The notes below the pieces were generated by a model. It made no database searches. It saw only the letters and a program-made list of their open reading frames with translations, and was not told the origin of the DNA. A DNA stretch of 64,000 bases from Mycobacterium sp. 050128 (GTDB lineage Bacteria; Actinomycetota; Actinomycetes; Mycobacteriales; Mycobacteriaceae). The stretch is taken from assembly GCF_036409155.1 (NCBI RefSeq), contig NZ_JAZGLW010000001.1, positions 682,001-746,000 on the forward strand, read 5' to 3'. Made by a program: the position numbers and the translations under genes. This document shows, piece by piece, positions 27,350 through 36,736 of this stretch. Within the stretch, counting starts at the first letter, position 1. Each line of letters begins with the position of its first letter.

Positions 27350-28012
27350 TTACAGTCCCGCCGCGCGGGTGGCGCGTGCGAAACGGCTGGCCGGTGCGCA
27401 CGCCTCTCGTACCGCGGCGACATCGGCGATGACATCGAAGTCGCTCAGCTGCTGCACCAGTAGAACGTCAATACCGTTGTCGTGCAGAGCTTTTCGCGTG
27501 AGCTCCCCGGTGTCGGGTTGAGACATCGGCACGGCGCGCAGGCATTCGGCCATCGCCGGATTCTGCACCCCGAGCACCCACCAACCGCCGTCGTCGGCCG
27601 GGCCGAGCACCGCCGGCGCCCGTAACAGCCGGCGCGCGCAGTCGGTCAACAGCTCGGCCGTCACCTGCGGGGTGTCCATGCCGATCTGCAGTACCGGGAA
27701 GCCGTCAGCCGCGTCGGCGTGGGCGTTGGCCAGCCGGTCGGCGAAGTCGTCACCGCGCTGCTCGATCACCGTGAACGACGCGAGCCGCTGCCGGATCTGC
27801 GCCGCACCGGCGGCCGCATCCAGGTCGCCGGTCAACGCCACCACCCGCGAGCTCACCGCGGCGGCGGCCACCGCGTCGAGCGTGTCCAGCAACGCCGCCG
27901 CGGCGATCTCGGCCGCGACCCGATCGCCGACCGAAGCCGCCAGCCGGGTCTTGGCCAGTCCGGGCTCCGGCGCCTTGGCGACCACCAGCAGCGTGGCCGG
28001 GAGGTCGGTCAT
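27350..28012 (-). CDS. DUF2064/TIGR04282-family glycosyltransferase-like protein (Rv0540-like)
   Basis: A 220-residue protein with a GT-A-like nucleotidyl/glycosyl-transferase fold. It opens ATLLVVAKAPEPGLAKTRLAASVGD, the typical phosphate-binding start of this family, and has QIGMDTPQV near 100 and GPADDGGWWVLGV near 136, where acidic residues would hold the metal. Members have no firmly known substrate. Its ATG overlaps the stop of the GT2 gene upstream (ATGA), so the two are coupled, as Rv0540 and Rv0539 are. Confidence 0.8.
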   Translation of the reverse strand: MTDLPATLLVVAKAPEPGLAKTRLAASVGDRVAAEIAAAALLDTLDAVAAAAVSSRVVALTGDLDAAAGAAQIRQRLASFTVIEQRGDDFADRLANAHADAADGFPVLQIGMDTPQVTAELLTDCARRLLRAPAVLGPADDGGWWVLGVQNPAMAECLRAVPMSQPDTGELTRKALHDNGIDVLLVQQLSDFDVIADVAAVREACAPASRFARATRAAGL

Positions 28013-28665
28013 GAAATCACTTTCCAGAAGTCCAGGATCGCGGTGATGCTGCCCCGCAGTGAACCGCTGACCTTCGACTTGCCACCGGTGCGGGGGCCAT
28101 AGCTGACGTCGAGCTCGACGACACTCCAGCCGGCCGCCGCGGCACGCACCAGCAACTCAAGCGGATACCCGGAGCGTCGATCGACGACCCCGAGACCCAG
28201 CAGCGCATCCCGGCGGGCGACCCGCATTGGCGCGATGTCGTGGACCGGCAGCCCGTGACGGGTGCGCAGTCGCCAGCTCATCACCACGGTGCCCACCCGC
28301 GCGACCCACGGCCAGTGCAGCCCGGCCACGGGCCGCCGCCGGCCGGTCGCCATGTCCGCACCCTGCTCGAGCGCGGCGACCAGCCGCGGCAAGTCGCCGG
28401 CATCCATCGAGCCGTCGGCGTCGATGACCGCCACGATCGGAGTCGTCGCGGCGACCACGCCGGCGTGCACCGCCGAGCCGTATCCGGGCCGCGGTTCGGC
28501 GACGACGTCAGCGCCGTGCCGGGTGGCGACGCCCGCGGTGTCATCGGTGCTGTTGTTGTCCACGACCAGTGCTCGATAGCCGGCGGGAATGGCGGCCAGG
28601 ACCGCCGGCAACGACTCCTCCTCGTTCAGACACGGCAGCACCACCGTGACCAGATCGCCGGGCAT
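28009..28665 (-). CDS. GT2-family glycosyltransferase, polyprenyl-phosphate sugar synthase type (Rv0539-like)
   Basis: A 218-residue GT-A fold enzyme. It starts LVTVVLPCLNEEESLPAVLAA, has ALVVDNNSTDDTAG at about 33 and the metal-binding DADGSMD near 83, and then RSGYPLELLVRA. This pattern is that of DPM1/Ppm-like enzymes, which move a sugar from a nucleotide to a polyprenyl phosphate. It has no C-terminal membrane segments. It lies 9 bases downstream of the Pro/Thr-repeat membrane protein gene and overlaps the DUF2064 gene, so the three form an operon. A link to glycosylation of that repeat protein is attractive but inferred. Confidence 0.85.
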   Translation of the reverse strand: MPGDLVTVVLPCLNEEESLPAVLAAIPAGYRALVVDNNSTDDTAGVATRHGADVVAEPRPGYGSAVHAGVVAATTPIVAVIDADGSMDAGDLPRLVAALEQGADMATGRRRPVAGLHWPWVARVGTVVMSWRLRTRHGLPVHDIAPMRVARRDALLGLGVVDRRSGYPLELLVRAAAAGWSVVELDVSYGPRTGGKSKVSGSLRGSITAILDFWKVIS

Positions 28666-28674
28666 GAGCCGCGA

Positions 28675-30456
28675 TCAGAACCCGGAAGACGAGTGACCGC
28701 CCCCGCCACTGGATGGGGGCTTGGGGGCCGCGGTCTGCGGCGGCGGCTTGGGCGCCACGGTCTGCTGCTGTACGGGCGGCTTCGGCGCCACCGTCTGCTG
28801 GGAGGGCTGTTGCGTCGGCTGGACCGGCTGCTGCGTCTGCGTCGGCTGGATCGGCTGCTGCGTCTGGGTCTGCTGCGTCTGCGTCTGCTGCGTCTCGGTC
28901 TGCTGCGTCGTGGGAGCGACCGTGGTGGGAGCCACGGTCGTCGTCGGCGTGATCGGCGTGTACGGCGTCGTCGTCGTCGGCGCGACCGTGGTCGTCGGCG
29001 TGATCGGCGTGGTCGTCGGCGTTGTCGGCGTTGTCGGCGGCGTGTACGGGGTCGTCGTGGGCGTCGTCGGCGTCGTCGGGGTGGTCGGCGTGGTCGGCGT
29101 CGTCGGGGTGGTCGGCGTGGTCGGTGTCGTCGGCGTCGTCGGCGTCGTGTATGTCGGCGGCGTGTACGGCGGATACCACGGATGTGGCCGCCAGCCCGGG
29201 TACGGGATGATGATCGGCACCGGCATCGGAATCGGCCCGTCCGGGTTGGGCACCAGGCCTGGAACAACCGGCGCTTCCGGAGCGGGAGCGACCGGTGCCG
29301 GACCCACGGGCGCCTGCGGCACAGCCGGAATGACGCCGCCCTGGTAGCCCGCGTTGGGCGCTTCGGGTGGCGGCGGGGGCACCGGCGCCTGCTGCTGGGT
29401 CGGCAACAGCGGCATGAACTTGCCCGGCGCGGCGTTCTGGTGTCCCACCACGGGCTCCTGGGCCGCGGTCGGCCGGACGGCGACCACCACCGCGACGGCC
29501 AGCGAGGCCACCCCGATGACCGCGAAGGCGATCACGGCATTGCCGACCAGCAAGGACCGGCGGCTCAGTTTCAGCGGGCCGGTCTCCGCGTCGGGGTCGT
29601 CGTCATAGAAGTCGTCGAACTCGTCGACCTCGCCCGCAAACAGGTCGTCGTCATCGTCGGTCATCGAGTAGGCCAGCTGGTCGACCGCGGCGGGATCGGC
29701 CAACCCGGCGGACGGGGCCATCGCGGTCGCATCGCCGGTCAGCCCGGCCGCGGGCGCCATCGCGGTCGCATCGCCGGTCAGCCCGACCGCCGGGGCCATC
29801 GCGGTGGAGTCTGCGGTCGGCGGTGCGGCGGCGATCGCGGCGCCGCGGGCCAGCGCGAAGGTGGGGTCTTCGGGAATCTGCACCCGCATCGTCGCGTCGC
29901 GGAGCTGGTCGGCGACCCCGGGGAGATCGGACGAGGCACCCACCAGAAACACGTCGTTGGTGGCGTCGGGGTGCTCACCTAGCCGCGCCATCATCGTGTC
30001 CAGCGTGCCGGTGGCGTCGCCGCCCAGCAGCTCGCTGGCCAACATGGTCGGCGGCGCATCGGGATCCCCGTCGGCCGAGCCCACCACCGACAGCGTCGCC
30101 GTGTTGTCGTCCACCACCAGCGCGCCGCCGGACCGGCCCGCCGCGCGCATCAGCGCCGTCACCGCCTGCGACTGCGACAGCACCGCGACGTTGTGCACGC
30201 CGGAATCCTCCAGCGCCTGCCGCAGCTGGTCGGCGCTGGGATGGTCGGTCCAGCACAACCGGGTCCCGACCAGGCGGTGGTGCTCGTTCGCCAGCAGCCG
30301 ATTCGTCCCGACCACGGTTTCGGTGAGTTGTTCGATGGGGTTGTTAGCCAGGTCGACGACGGACTGGTCGATAACGTCACTACCGCCGGCACCCGCTCCG
30401 ACAAGCGCCAAGCGGGCGACGGGGCCGGTGACAGCGACCCCCAAAACGACGTCCAT
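28675..30456 (-). CDS. Membrane protein with actin/Hsp70-like N-domain and Pro/Thr-rich repeat stalk (Rv0538-like)
   Basis: A 593-residue protein in four parts. (1) Residues 1-~210 resemble a degenerate actin/Hsp70-type fold, opening DVVLGVAVTGPVARLALVG and with FLVGASSDLPGVADQLRD followed by ALARGAAIAA, the pattern that closes Hsp70 nucleotide domains. (2) Residues ~215-290 hold three short repeats of TAMAP-AxGLTGDA and an acidic stretch. (3) A transmembrane segment lies at about 305-328. (4) The rest is very rich in Pro, Thr and Gln, with TTP triplets from about 436 and QTQQ repeats, ending in GGGGHSSSGF. Rv0538 has this plan; the function is unknown. The stalk is a plausible target for O-mannosylation. 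Confidence 0.85.
   Translation of the reverse strand: MDVVLGVAVTGPVARLALVGAGAGGSDVIDQSVVDLANNPIEQLTETVVGTNRLLANEHHRLVGTRLCWTDHPSADQLRQALEDSGVHNVAVLSQSQAVTALMRAAGRSGGALVVDDNTATLSVVGSADGDPDAPPTMLASELLGGDATGTLDTMMARLGEHPDATNDVFLVGASSDLPGVADQLRDATMRVQIPEDPTFALARGAAIAAAPPTADSTAMAPAVGLTGDATAMAPAAGLTGDATAMAPSAGLADPAAVDQLAYSMTDDDDDLFAGEVDEFDDFYDDDPDAETGPLKLSRRSLLVGNAVIAFAVIGVASLAVAVVVAVRPTAAQEPVVGHQNAAPGKFMPLLPTQQQAPVPPPPPEAPNAGYQGGVIPAVPQAPVGPAPVAPAPEAPVVPGLVPNPDGPIPMPVPIIIPYPGWRPHPWYPPYTPPTYTTPTTPTTPTTPTTPTTPTTPTTPTTPTTPTTTPYTPPTTPTTPTTTPITPTTTVAPTTTTPYTPITPTTTVAPTTVAPTTQQTETQQTQTQQTQTQQPIQPTQTQQPVQPTQQPSQQTVAPKPPVQQQTVAPKPPPQTAAPKPPSSGGGGHSSSGF
28940..29157. repeat. Coding 9-bp repeat (Thr-Thr-Pro tract)
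   Basis: This is a low-complexity tract built on a 9-base unit (GTCGTCGGC on the plus strand), coding on the minus strand for Thr-Thr-Pro triplets. It is regular at 29060-29150 and broken up with Tyr, Ile and Val codons further on. Length changes in multiples of 9 bases would keep the frame. Confidence 0.8.
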
Positions 30457-30725
30457 ACCTGCTCTCCTTCGGCTGGCCGACCCCGCAACCAGCTTGTCCC
30501 GGCATCATTACACTTCGGTACCGTCGGCAGTAACAATCATTCGGGCGACCCCGTTCGCCTACAGGCGCAGCGTAACGGCGTTCCCAGACCGGGCGGTCAC
30601 TCCCGCGTCGTCCGAACGGAGATTATGTTTCCAAGTAAGCAACGAAGTCGCCTCGGCAGGGGGTTCCCCGGCCGCCGAAGCGAATGTGCGCCGTCAGTGA
30701 CCGTCCTCGATACCCGGGGGGAACC

Positions 30726-32354
30726 GTGAGCCAGAGCAGCGACGAGGCGCCTACCGGCCCCATCAGGGGTGTGCCGGCGGCGGACCCGCAGGTTGCCGGG
30801 GCGCCGGCCCCGCGACGCAACGTCGTGGCCGACCTGACCGCCGCCGTGTTGCTCCTCGCTGCGGCGCTGCTGCCGTGGAACCTGTACTTCGGCATCGCGA
30901 TCGCCGACAGCAACCCGTCCGTGTTCGCGGCCCTGATCGGGGTGACGCTGCTTTCGCTGATCGCCATCGCGTTGCCCGGTTTCGGGCGGACGGTCAGCGG
31001 GCTTCGGCTGGCGCTCAACGCTCCCTATTTGGCGCTGGTGCTCGGCTTCGTCGGGTTCGACGCGTTCGAGACCGTCCGCTTCGGCGGATCCGTGACCGTG
31101 CCGGGCGGTGTCGGGCCGGGCGCCTGGCTGGGTGTGGCCGGCGCGCTGCTGAGCACGCAATCGGGCGGTCACGCCGCGGCGCCGGACGACGACGCCGCGG
31201 ACGGGCGGCACCGGTCCGCCCAGATCATCGGCTACGTCTCGATGCTGGCCGCGGCATTGAGCTTCGGCTTCACCCTGTACTGGCGGGTGAAGTACGCGCT
31301 GGGCGACTCGGCCGGCGACTTCGGTAAGCAGAACATCGCGGTCATCGTGACGGCGACGGTGTACGGCCTGGTCGCGTTGCTCGCGGTGCTCGTGGCTTCG
31401 CGGTGGCTGCTCAGCGGCACCAGGGCGTCCCGGCTGGCGACGATCGCGCTCGGAGCCTCGACGCTGGTCGCCGGGATCATCGTCTGGCTGCTCCCGGTCG
31501 GCCGTGACATCGACGCGTTCCACGGCATCGCGCAGAACACGTCGACGGCGGGCGTCGGGTTCGAGGGCTATCTGGCGTGGGCCGCGGCCGCGGCGATCTT
31601 CGTGCCGCGCACGCTGTTCGGGCGGGCCCGCACCGTGTCGTCCGAGGAAGGCGCCTGGCGGGCGGCGGCCCGAACCGGCCTGCTGCTCATCGTCATTTGG
31701 AGCCTGGGGTCGGTGGCGATGCGGATCACCGACCTGGCCGTCGCAGTGAGCCTGAACTACCCGTACTCGCGCTACGATAGCGTGGTGCTGGCCGCGTTCG
31801 ACGTGGCCACCGCCGCCCTGGCCATCTGGCTGCGGATCAACCTGGGCAAAGCGTCGGCCTCGGCCCGGCTGATCACGACGCTGTGCGGACTTGTTGCCAC
31901 ACTGAGCATTTCGCGGGTCATCGTAGGCGTCGTGCTGGCGCCGCGGTTCCAGGAAGCGCCCAATGCTGTGCAAAACCCGGTCTACGGAAACGATTTGGCC
32001 CAGCAGATCACCAGCACCTTCGACGTCGCGCTGTCCGCGCTGGCGGTGTGCATCCTGGTGGCGGCGATCATCACCGGACACTTCAGCCGGCTGCGGCGGC
32101 GTCGCCGGGCCGCCCGCAGGCGTGCCGTCGCGCAGAATGCCGAGGCGCCGACTACCCACATCCCGACCGGCGCTCTCCCCGCCTCGGCCGATGCGACGAC
32201 CCGGATCCACACCGGCGAATCACCCACCACCGCAATACCGCAACTGGCCGGTGCGCCGCGGATCTTCCGCGGCCCGGAAGACCAAGACTCGGCCACCAGC
32301 CAGCTACCGATCTCCAAGCCGCAGATCTACCGGCCGCCGCACGACCCGTCCTAG
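30726..32354 (+). CDS. Large integral membrane protein (Rv0537c-like)
   Basis: A 542-residue protein with about ten hydrophobic segments between residues ~35 and ~445, starting NVVADLTAAVLLLAAALLPWNLYFGIA. It ends in a ~90-residue soluble tail: an Arg-rich patch (RLRRRRRAARRRAV) then a Thr/Pro-containing low-complexity stretch. The PWNLYFG segment and overall plan match Rv0537c. No enzyme motif is visible. The GTG at 30726 is preceded by GGGGGGA and is preferred to the ATG at 30684, which adds 14 residues. It is divergent from the repeat-stalk gene, with a 269-base shared upstream region. Confidence 0.75.
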   Translation: MSQSSDEAPTGPIRGVPAADPQVAGAPAPRRNVVADLTAAVLLLAAALLPWNLYFGIAIADSNPSVFAALIGVTLLSLIAIALPGFGRTVSGLRLALNAPYLALVLGFVGFDAFETVRFGGSVTVPGGVGPGAWLGVAGALLSTQSGGHAAAPDDDAADGRHRSAQIIGYVSMLAAALSFGFTLYWRVKYALGDSAGDFGKQNIAVIVTATVYGLVALLAVLVASRWLLSGTRASRLATIALGASTLVAGIIVWLLPVGRDIDAFHGIAQNTSTAGVGFEGYLAWAAAAAIFVPRTLFGRARTVSSEEGAWRAAARTGLLLIVIWSLGSVAMRITDLAVAVSLNYPYSRYDSVVLAAFDVATAALAIWLRINLGKASASARLITTLCGLVATLSISRVIVGVVLAPRFQEAPNAVQNPVYGNDLAQQITSTFDVALSALAVCILVAAIITGHFSRLRRRRRAARRRAVAQNAEAPTTHIPTGALPASADATTRIHTGESPTTAIPQLAGAPRIFRGPEDQDSATSQLPISKPQIYRPPHDPS

Positions 32355-32360
32355 CGCGAG

Positions 32361-33389
32361 TCAGCGCAGCGGCGCGAACGCGAACTCGCGCAGGCCTTTA
32401 CGCGGATCGATCGCCGCTCGGAAGCCCAACACCTCGGCGGCACGGGCGGGGTCTGCGACGATGTGGCGCACGTCGCCGCTGCGGTACTGCCCGGTGATCA
32501 CCGGGGACACCGCCTCGTCGCGCGCCTCGCAGATCGCCGTGGCCACGTCCAGGATCGAGATCGGCCGTCCCGAGCAGACATTGACCGCGGTGAAACCGTC
32601 GCGGTCAGCGGTGGCAGCGAGGTTGGCGGCCGCCACATCGTCGACGTGGACGAAGTCGCGCATCTGGCCGCCGTCTTCGAAAACCCTTGGCGCCTGGCCC
32701 TTTTCCAGCGCCGAGCGGAAGATCGCCGCCACTCCGGAGTACGGGGTATCGCGCGGCATGCCGGGACCGTAGACGTTGTGGTAGCGCAACGCCACCACCG
32801 AGCCGCCCGTCGACTCCGACCACGCCAGCGCGTAATGCTCCTGGGCCGTCTTGCTGGCGGCGTACAGGCTGCGCGGCCGCAGGGCGGCATCCTCGTCGAC
32901 CAGCCGCCAGGCCAGCTCCTCGCCGCCGAGCGGACAGCGGTGCTCGAAGGCGCCGGCATCGAGGTCCGCGCGCCGTCGCGGCAGCGGGTCGACCTCCCCG
33001 TGCTGCGGGCATTCATAGCGGCCCTGCCCGTACACCACCATCGACGATGCCAGCACCAGGCGAGAAACCCCGGCGGCGAACATCTGCGCCAGCAGCACCG
33101 TGGTGCCGTAGTCGTTGTGACCGCCGTAGGCGGGCGCGTCGGCCGCGTCGACGCCGGCGCCCACCATCGCGGCCTGGTGACACACCAGATCCACACCGTC
33201 GAGCAGCGGGGCCAGCGCCTCGGCGTCCCGGACGTCGACCCGGTGACATCCGTTGGGCAGCAACGAGTTTGGTCCGTGCGCGGCAGGCAACAGCATGTCG
33301 ACGCCGATCACCTCGTGACCCGCCGCGCGCAGCGCCGCGTCCACCCGCGACCCGATGAAACCGGCCGCGCCGGTCAGCAACACCCTCAC
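32361..33389 (-). CDS. galE3: NAD-dependent sugar-nucleotide epimerase/dehydratase (GalE3-like)
   Basis: A 342-residue extended SDR. The NAD motif GAAGFIG is at 7-13 and the catalytic pair Y176-x3-K180 lies in SLYAASK. The HQAAMVGAG and ASSMVVYG segments are typical of UDP-sugar epimerases. Unusual is an insert at about 122-170 with two Cys-Pro pairs (YECPQHG and HRCPLGG). The substrate is presumably a UDP- or dTDP-sugar; annotation as GalE3 (Rv0536) is by position and similarity. Its GTG start overlaps the phosphorylase stop upstream by four bases, so the two are coupled. Confidence 0.87.
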   Translation of the reverse strand: MRVLLTGAAGFIGSRVDAALRAAGHEVIGVDMLLPAAHGPNSLLPNGCHRVDVRDAEALAPLLDGVDLVCHQAAMVGAGVDAADAPAYGGHNDYGTTVLLAQMFAAGVSRLVLASSMVVYGQGRYECPQHGEVDPLPRRRADLDAGAFEHRCPLGGEELAWRLVDEDAALRPRSLYAASKTAQEHYALAWSESTGGSVVALRYHNVYGPGMPRDTPYSGVAAIFRSALEKGQAPRVFEDGGQMRDFVHVDDVAAANLAATADRDGFTAVNVCSGRPISILDVATAICEARDEAVSPVITGQYRSGDVRHIVADPARAAEVLGFRAAIDPRKGLREFAFAPLR

Positions 33390-34162
33390 GGCAGCTCGAA
33401 CGGCAGCGTGACGCCGGTGTGCGACAGGCAGTGCGTGCAGTCGCGCTCAACGGCAACCCGGGCGATGGCCTCGCGCACCAGCGTCTTGAACGGCTCGATG
33501 TTCTTCTCGAATTCCACCATCACGTCGACCGTCTTCACGCCGTCACCGTGGCCGACGCCGGCATCCAAATCGGTCACCAAAGCGATTGTCGCATAACAGA
33601 TTTCAAGTTCACGAGCCAGCACCGCCTCCGGATATCCGGTCATGTTTACCAGCGTGAAACCCGCCGAGGCGAACCACTGACTCTCGGCGCGGGTGGAAAA
33701 TCGCGGGCCCTGGATCACCACCATGGTGCCGCCGTCGACCACCTCGGGCAGGCCGGTGGCCGCCTCGCGCAAGGCCGGGCAATACGGGTCGGCGAAGTCG
33801 ACGTGAATCGCACCGGAGTCGAAGTAGGTGTCCGCGCGGCTGTTGGTGCGATCCACCAGCTGATCGGGCACCACGATGGAGCCCGGTCCATACGCGGGAT
33901 TCAGACTGCCCACCGCGCACGGCGCGAGCACCCGCCGCACACCCAGCGAGCGCAGCGCCCACATGTTGGCGCGGTACGGCACGGTGTGCGCCGAGTACTC
34001 GTGCTTGGCGCCGTGCCGGGGCAGGAAGGCGACTTCGTGCTCCCCGACAGTGCCCACCGTCAGCGGGGCGCTGGGCGGGCCGTACGGGGTGTCGGGGCTG
34101 ACGTGGTGCACGTCGGAGCCGAAGAATGTATAGAAGCCGCTGCCGCCGATCACTCCGAGCAT
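33386..34162 (-). CDS. S-methyl-5'-thioadenosine phosphorylase
   Basis: A 258-residue PNP-superfamily phosphorylase that cleaves methylthioadenosine to adenine and methylthioribose-1-phosphate. It opens with the phosphate-binding GVIGGSGFY and has [24 protein letters not shown]. The sequence [31 protein letters not shown] is specific to the MTAP branch rather than the guanosine/inosine PNP branch. Length fits the family. M. tuberculosis Rv0535 is often labelled pnp but belongs to this type. It starts with ATG and is upstream of, and coupled to, galE3. Confidence 0.9.
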   Translation of the reverse strand: MLGVIGGSGFYTFFGSDVHHVSPDTPYGPPSAPLTVGTVGEHEVAFLPRHGAKHEYSAHTVPYRANMWALRSLGVRRVLAPCAVGSLNPAYGPGSIVVPDQLVDRTNSRADTYFDSGAIHVDFADPYCPALREAATGLPEVVDGGTMVVIQGPRFSTRAESQWFASAGFTLVNMTGYPEAVLARELEICYATIALVTDLDAGVGHGDGVKTVDVMVEFEKNIEPFKTLVREAIARVAVERDCTHCLSHTGVTLPFELP

Positions 34163-34172
34163 TTACGCCGCT

Positions 34173-34201
34173 TCCTCTCCCCGCAAGCGGGAGGTGCCCC
34201 C
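34173..34201. repeat. Short hairpin element between divergent genes
   Basis: CCCGC-AA-GCGGG is embedded in TCTCCCCGCAAGCGGGAGG and followed by TGCCCCC. It lies just upstream of the phosphorylase start, between it and menA. I recall near-identical short elements between genes of M. avium-complex genomes, so this may be an interspersed repeat rather than a gene-specific signal. Confidence 0.4.
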
Positions 34202-34273
34202 ACATCGCTCTTTTGCTCTGCATCATCACCGGCGGGCATTCGCCCATTGTGGTGCATAGGGCAGGATGCCCTG

Positions 34274-35152
34274 GTGGCCACTTTTGCGCAGTGGATTTCG
34301 GGGGCCCGACCGCGGACGCTGCCCAATGCGATCGCGCCGGTCGTCGCGGGCACCGGTGCGGCGGCCTGGCAGCACGGCGCCGTGTGGTGGAAGGCGCTGC
34401 TGGCGCTGGCCGTCGCCGTCGCGCTGACGGTCGGCGTCAACTACGCCAACGACTACTCCGACGGCATCCGGGGCACCGACGACGTCCGGTCCGGCCCGGC
34501 CCGGCTGGTGGGCTCGAAACTGGCGACGCCGCGAGCGGTGCTGACCGCCGCGGTGGCGTCGCTCGCGGTGAGCGCGGCGGCCGGTCTGGCGCTGGCCCTG
34601 CTCAGCGCGCCATGGCTGATCGCGGTCGGTGTCGCGTGCATCGCGGGCGCCTGGCTGTACACCGGCGGTTCGAGGCCCTACGGGTATGCGGGCTTCGGCG
34701 AGGTCGCGGTGTTCGTGTTCTTCGGGCTGGTCGCCGTGCTGGGCACGCAGTACACCCAGGCGCTGCGGGTGGACTGGGTGGGACTGGTGCTGGCGGTGGC
34801 CACGGGCGCGCTGTCGTCGTCGGTGCTGGTGGCCAACAATCTGCGGGACATCCCGACTGACGCGCAGGCGCACAAGATCACCCTGGCGGTGCGGCTCGGC
34901 GATACCCGCACCCGGTTGTTCTATCAGGGACTGCTGGCGACCGCCGGGGTGCTGACGCTGGTGCTGATGCTGGCGACGCCGTGGTGTGCGGTGGGGTTGA
35001 TTGCCACCCCGTTGGCGCTGCGCGCCGCCGGGCCGGTGCGATCCGGGCGCGGCGGCCCCGAGCTGATCCCGGTGCTGCGGGACACCGGGCTGACGATGCT
35101 GGTCTGGGCGGTCGCGGTGGCCGCGGCACTGGCGCTGGCCCACCCTGCCTGA
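34274..35152 (+). CDS. menA: 1,4-Dihydroxy-2-naphthoate octaprenyltransferase
   Basis: A 292-residue UbiA-family membrane prenyltransferase attaching the polyprenyl chain to DHNA to give demethylmenaquinone. The first Asp-rich motif is [15 protein letters not shown] (about 57-71) and the second [14 protein letters not shown] (about 192-205); both hold Mg-diphosphate. About eight or nine transmembrane segments are present. The N-terminus [20 protein letters not shown] is that of MenA. The GTG at 34274 fits this start; the much longer open frame upstream lies across the phosphorylase gene and is spurious. MenG, encoded at 1030-1722, acts next. Confidence 0.94.
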   Translation: MATFAQWISGARPRTLPNAIAPVVAGTGAAAWQHGAVWWKALLALAVAVALTVGVNYANDYSDGIRGTDDVRSGPARLVGSKLATPRAVLTAAVASLAVSAAAGLALALLSAPWLIAVGVACIAGAWLYTGGSRPYGYAGFGEVAVFVFFGLVAVLGTQYTQALRVDWVGLVLAVATGALSSSVLVANNLRDIPTDAQAHKITLAVRLGDTRTRLFYQGLLATAGVLTLVLMLATPWCAVGLIATPLALRAAGPVRSGRGGPELIPVLRDTGLTMLVWAVAVAAALALAHPA

Positions 35153-35311
35153 TGCGGTGAGTATGCGCTGAGGGCGGACTTCGCCGGCGCGTCGTCGCCG
35201 TAGCGGCACACCCGATAAGGGATTCCTTCACGAAGACGTCGTCGGATTCCGACAACACGCGTTAGCGTCGATGTGACAGCCCTTACACAGCAAGCCCGAG
35301 CGAGGAGCGCA

Positions 35312-36319
35312 ATGCAGCAGATCGCCGCGACAAATGGGCCCAGGAACATCGGACTGCTCAGCGTCGGCGCCTACCGCCCCGAACGCGTGGTCACCAACGA
35401 GGAGCTGTGTCGCAACATCGACTCCTCCGACGAGTGGATCTACTCGCGCACCGGCATCAAGACCCGCCGCTTCGCCGCCGCCGACGAATCCGTCGCGTCG
35501 ATGTCGGTCGAGGCCAGCCGCGAAGCGATCGCCAAGGCCGCACTGGAAGCGACCGACATCGACGGCGTCATCGTCGCCACCAGCACCCAGTTCTTGCAGA
35601 CCCCGGCCAGCGCACCGGCGGTCGCTTCGGCGTTGGGCGCAACCGGTGTGCCCGCATTCGACATCTCGGCGGGATGCGCCGGCTTCGGCTACGCGGTGGG
35701 CGTCGCGGCCGACATGATCCGCGGCGGCAGCGTGGCCAAGATGCTGGTCATCGGTTCGGAGAAACTGTCCCCCACCGTGGACATGCTCGACCGCAGCAAC
35801 TGCTTCATCTTCGCCGACGGCGCCGCCGCGGTCGTGCTTGGCGAGACGCCCGAGCAGGGAATCGGGCCGACCGTCTGGGGCAGCGACGGCGAGCAGGCCA
35901 TGGCCATCCGTCAGGACATCGACTGGATCGCGTACACCGAGAACCCGACCGGCCCGCGCCCGTTTCTTCGGCTCGAAGGCAGCGCTGTCTTCCGTTGGGC
36001 CGCATTCGAAATGGGCAAGGTCGGGCGACAGGCGATGGACGCCGCGGGCGTGCGGTCCGATCAGATCGACGTATTCATCCCGCATCAGGCCAACGCCCGG
36101 ATCAACGAGGTACTGGCCAAGAATCTGAACCTGCGCCCGGACGCGATTGTCGCCAATGACATTGAGCACACCGGGAATACGTCCGCGGCGTCCATTCCGC
36201 TGGCGATGGCCGAGCTGCTCGCCACCGGGGCGTCGCGGCCCGGCGATCTGGCCCTGCTGATCGGATACGGCGCGGGCCTGAGCTATGCCGCGCAGGTCGT
36301 GCGGATGCCCAACTACTGA
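35312..36319 (+). CDS. fabH: Beta-ketoacyl-ACP synthase III
   Basis: A 335-residue thiolase-fold condensing enzyme. In mycobacteria FabH links FAS-I acyl-CoA primers to malonyl-AcpM, starting FAS-II elongation for mycolic acids. The catalytic triad is C122 (SAGCAGFG), H258 (PHQANARI) and N289 (EHTGNTSAA). Length and N-terminus ([17 protein letters not shown]) match M. tuberculosis FabH, which fixes the ATG at 35312, preceded by GAGGAG; the ORF can be extended to 35273 but has no family support there. It lies 160 bases downstream of menA on the same strand. Confidence 0.94.
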   Translation: MQQIAATNGPRNIGLLSVGAYRPERVVTNEELCRNIDSSDEWIYSRTGIKTRRFAAADESVASMSVEASREAIAKAALEATDIDGVIVATSTQFLQTPASAPAVASALGATGVPAFDISAGCAGFGYAVGVAADMIRGGSVAKMLVIGSEKLSPTVDMLDRSNCFIFADGAAAVVLGETPEQGIGPTVWGSDGEQAMAIRQDIDWIAYTENPTGPRPFLRLEGSAVFRWAAFEMGKVGRQAMDAAGVRSDQIDVFIPHQANARINEVLAKNLNLRPDAIVANDIEHTGNTSAASIPLAMAELLATGASRPGDLALLIGYGAGLSYAAQVVRMPNY

Positions 36320-36321
36320 GC

Positions 36322-36690
36322 TCAGCTCTTGGAGGGTTCGTCGTCGCCGGCCTCACCGCGCAGCCGGGCTTGCAGGTGTTCGCGTTCGGCGCGCCGGCGT
36401 TCGCCGGAAACCGCAAGCGAAGCCGTGGCACGCCGGCGCAGCGGGCCGAACAGCCAGATGCCCAGCGGCATCGCGATGATCAACGCGAACAAAGCCGCGA
36501 CGACGATCGGGATCTGATTGACGCCGAGCAGCCGCGCCGCGAGATAGATCACTGCAGTGAGCACGAGCGCCAGCAGCAGCCGCGCCGCCGCGTAGAGCAA
36601 AACGTCGACAACCGCGCTGTCGCGGGTGCGCTGCGGCGCGTCGTCCGACGGAGTGTTCCCAGTGCTGTTGTCGCTTGGCCCTTCTGACAC
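36322..36690 (-). CDS. DUF4229 membrane protein
   Basis: A 122-residue protein. A polar N-terminus (about 25 residues) is followed by two closely spaced transmembrane segments (about 29-52 and 58-82) and a strongly charged C-terminal helix rich in Arg and Glu (RRRAEREHLQARLRGEAGDD). This is the DUF4229 layout of actinobacteria; no function is known. The GTG start lies 46 bases from the divergent small gene at 36737. It converges on fabH with a 2-base gap. Confidence 0.75.
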   Translation of the reverse strand: MSEGPSDNSTGNTPSDDAPQRTRDSAVVDVLLYAAARLLLALVLTAVIYLAARLLGVNQIPIVVAALFALIIAMPLGIWLFGPLRRRATASLAVSGERRRAEREHLQARLRGEAGDDEPSKS

Positions 36691-36711
36691 AGCTCGAGCC
36701 TACGGCGCGAG

Positions 36712-36730
36712 TATATTCGCTCAAAGGAGG
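36712..36730 (+). promoter_or_regulatory. -10 box and perfect ribosome site of a 53-residue gene
   Basis: TATATT (36712-36717) fits TANNNT. AAAGGAGG (36723-36730), fully complementary to the 16S rRNA tail, ends six bases before the GTG at 36737. The close spacing puts the transcript start near 36724, leaving only the ribosome site as leader. Confidence 0.6.
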
Positions 36731-36736
36731 TGTGCA

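Noticed and set aside
28940..29157. CRISPR-like regular repeat array
   Set aside because: The unit is 9 bases without spacers and lies inside a coding frame; no cas genes are nearby.
28240..29982. 580-residue plus-strand open frame with Arg-rich repeats
   Set aside because: It is antisense to the Pro/Thr-repeat protein and simply reflects its 9-base repeat; the minus-strand gene has a start, a membrane helix and neighbours that make sense.
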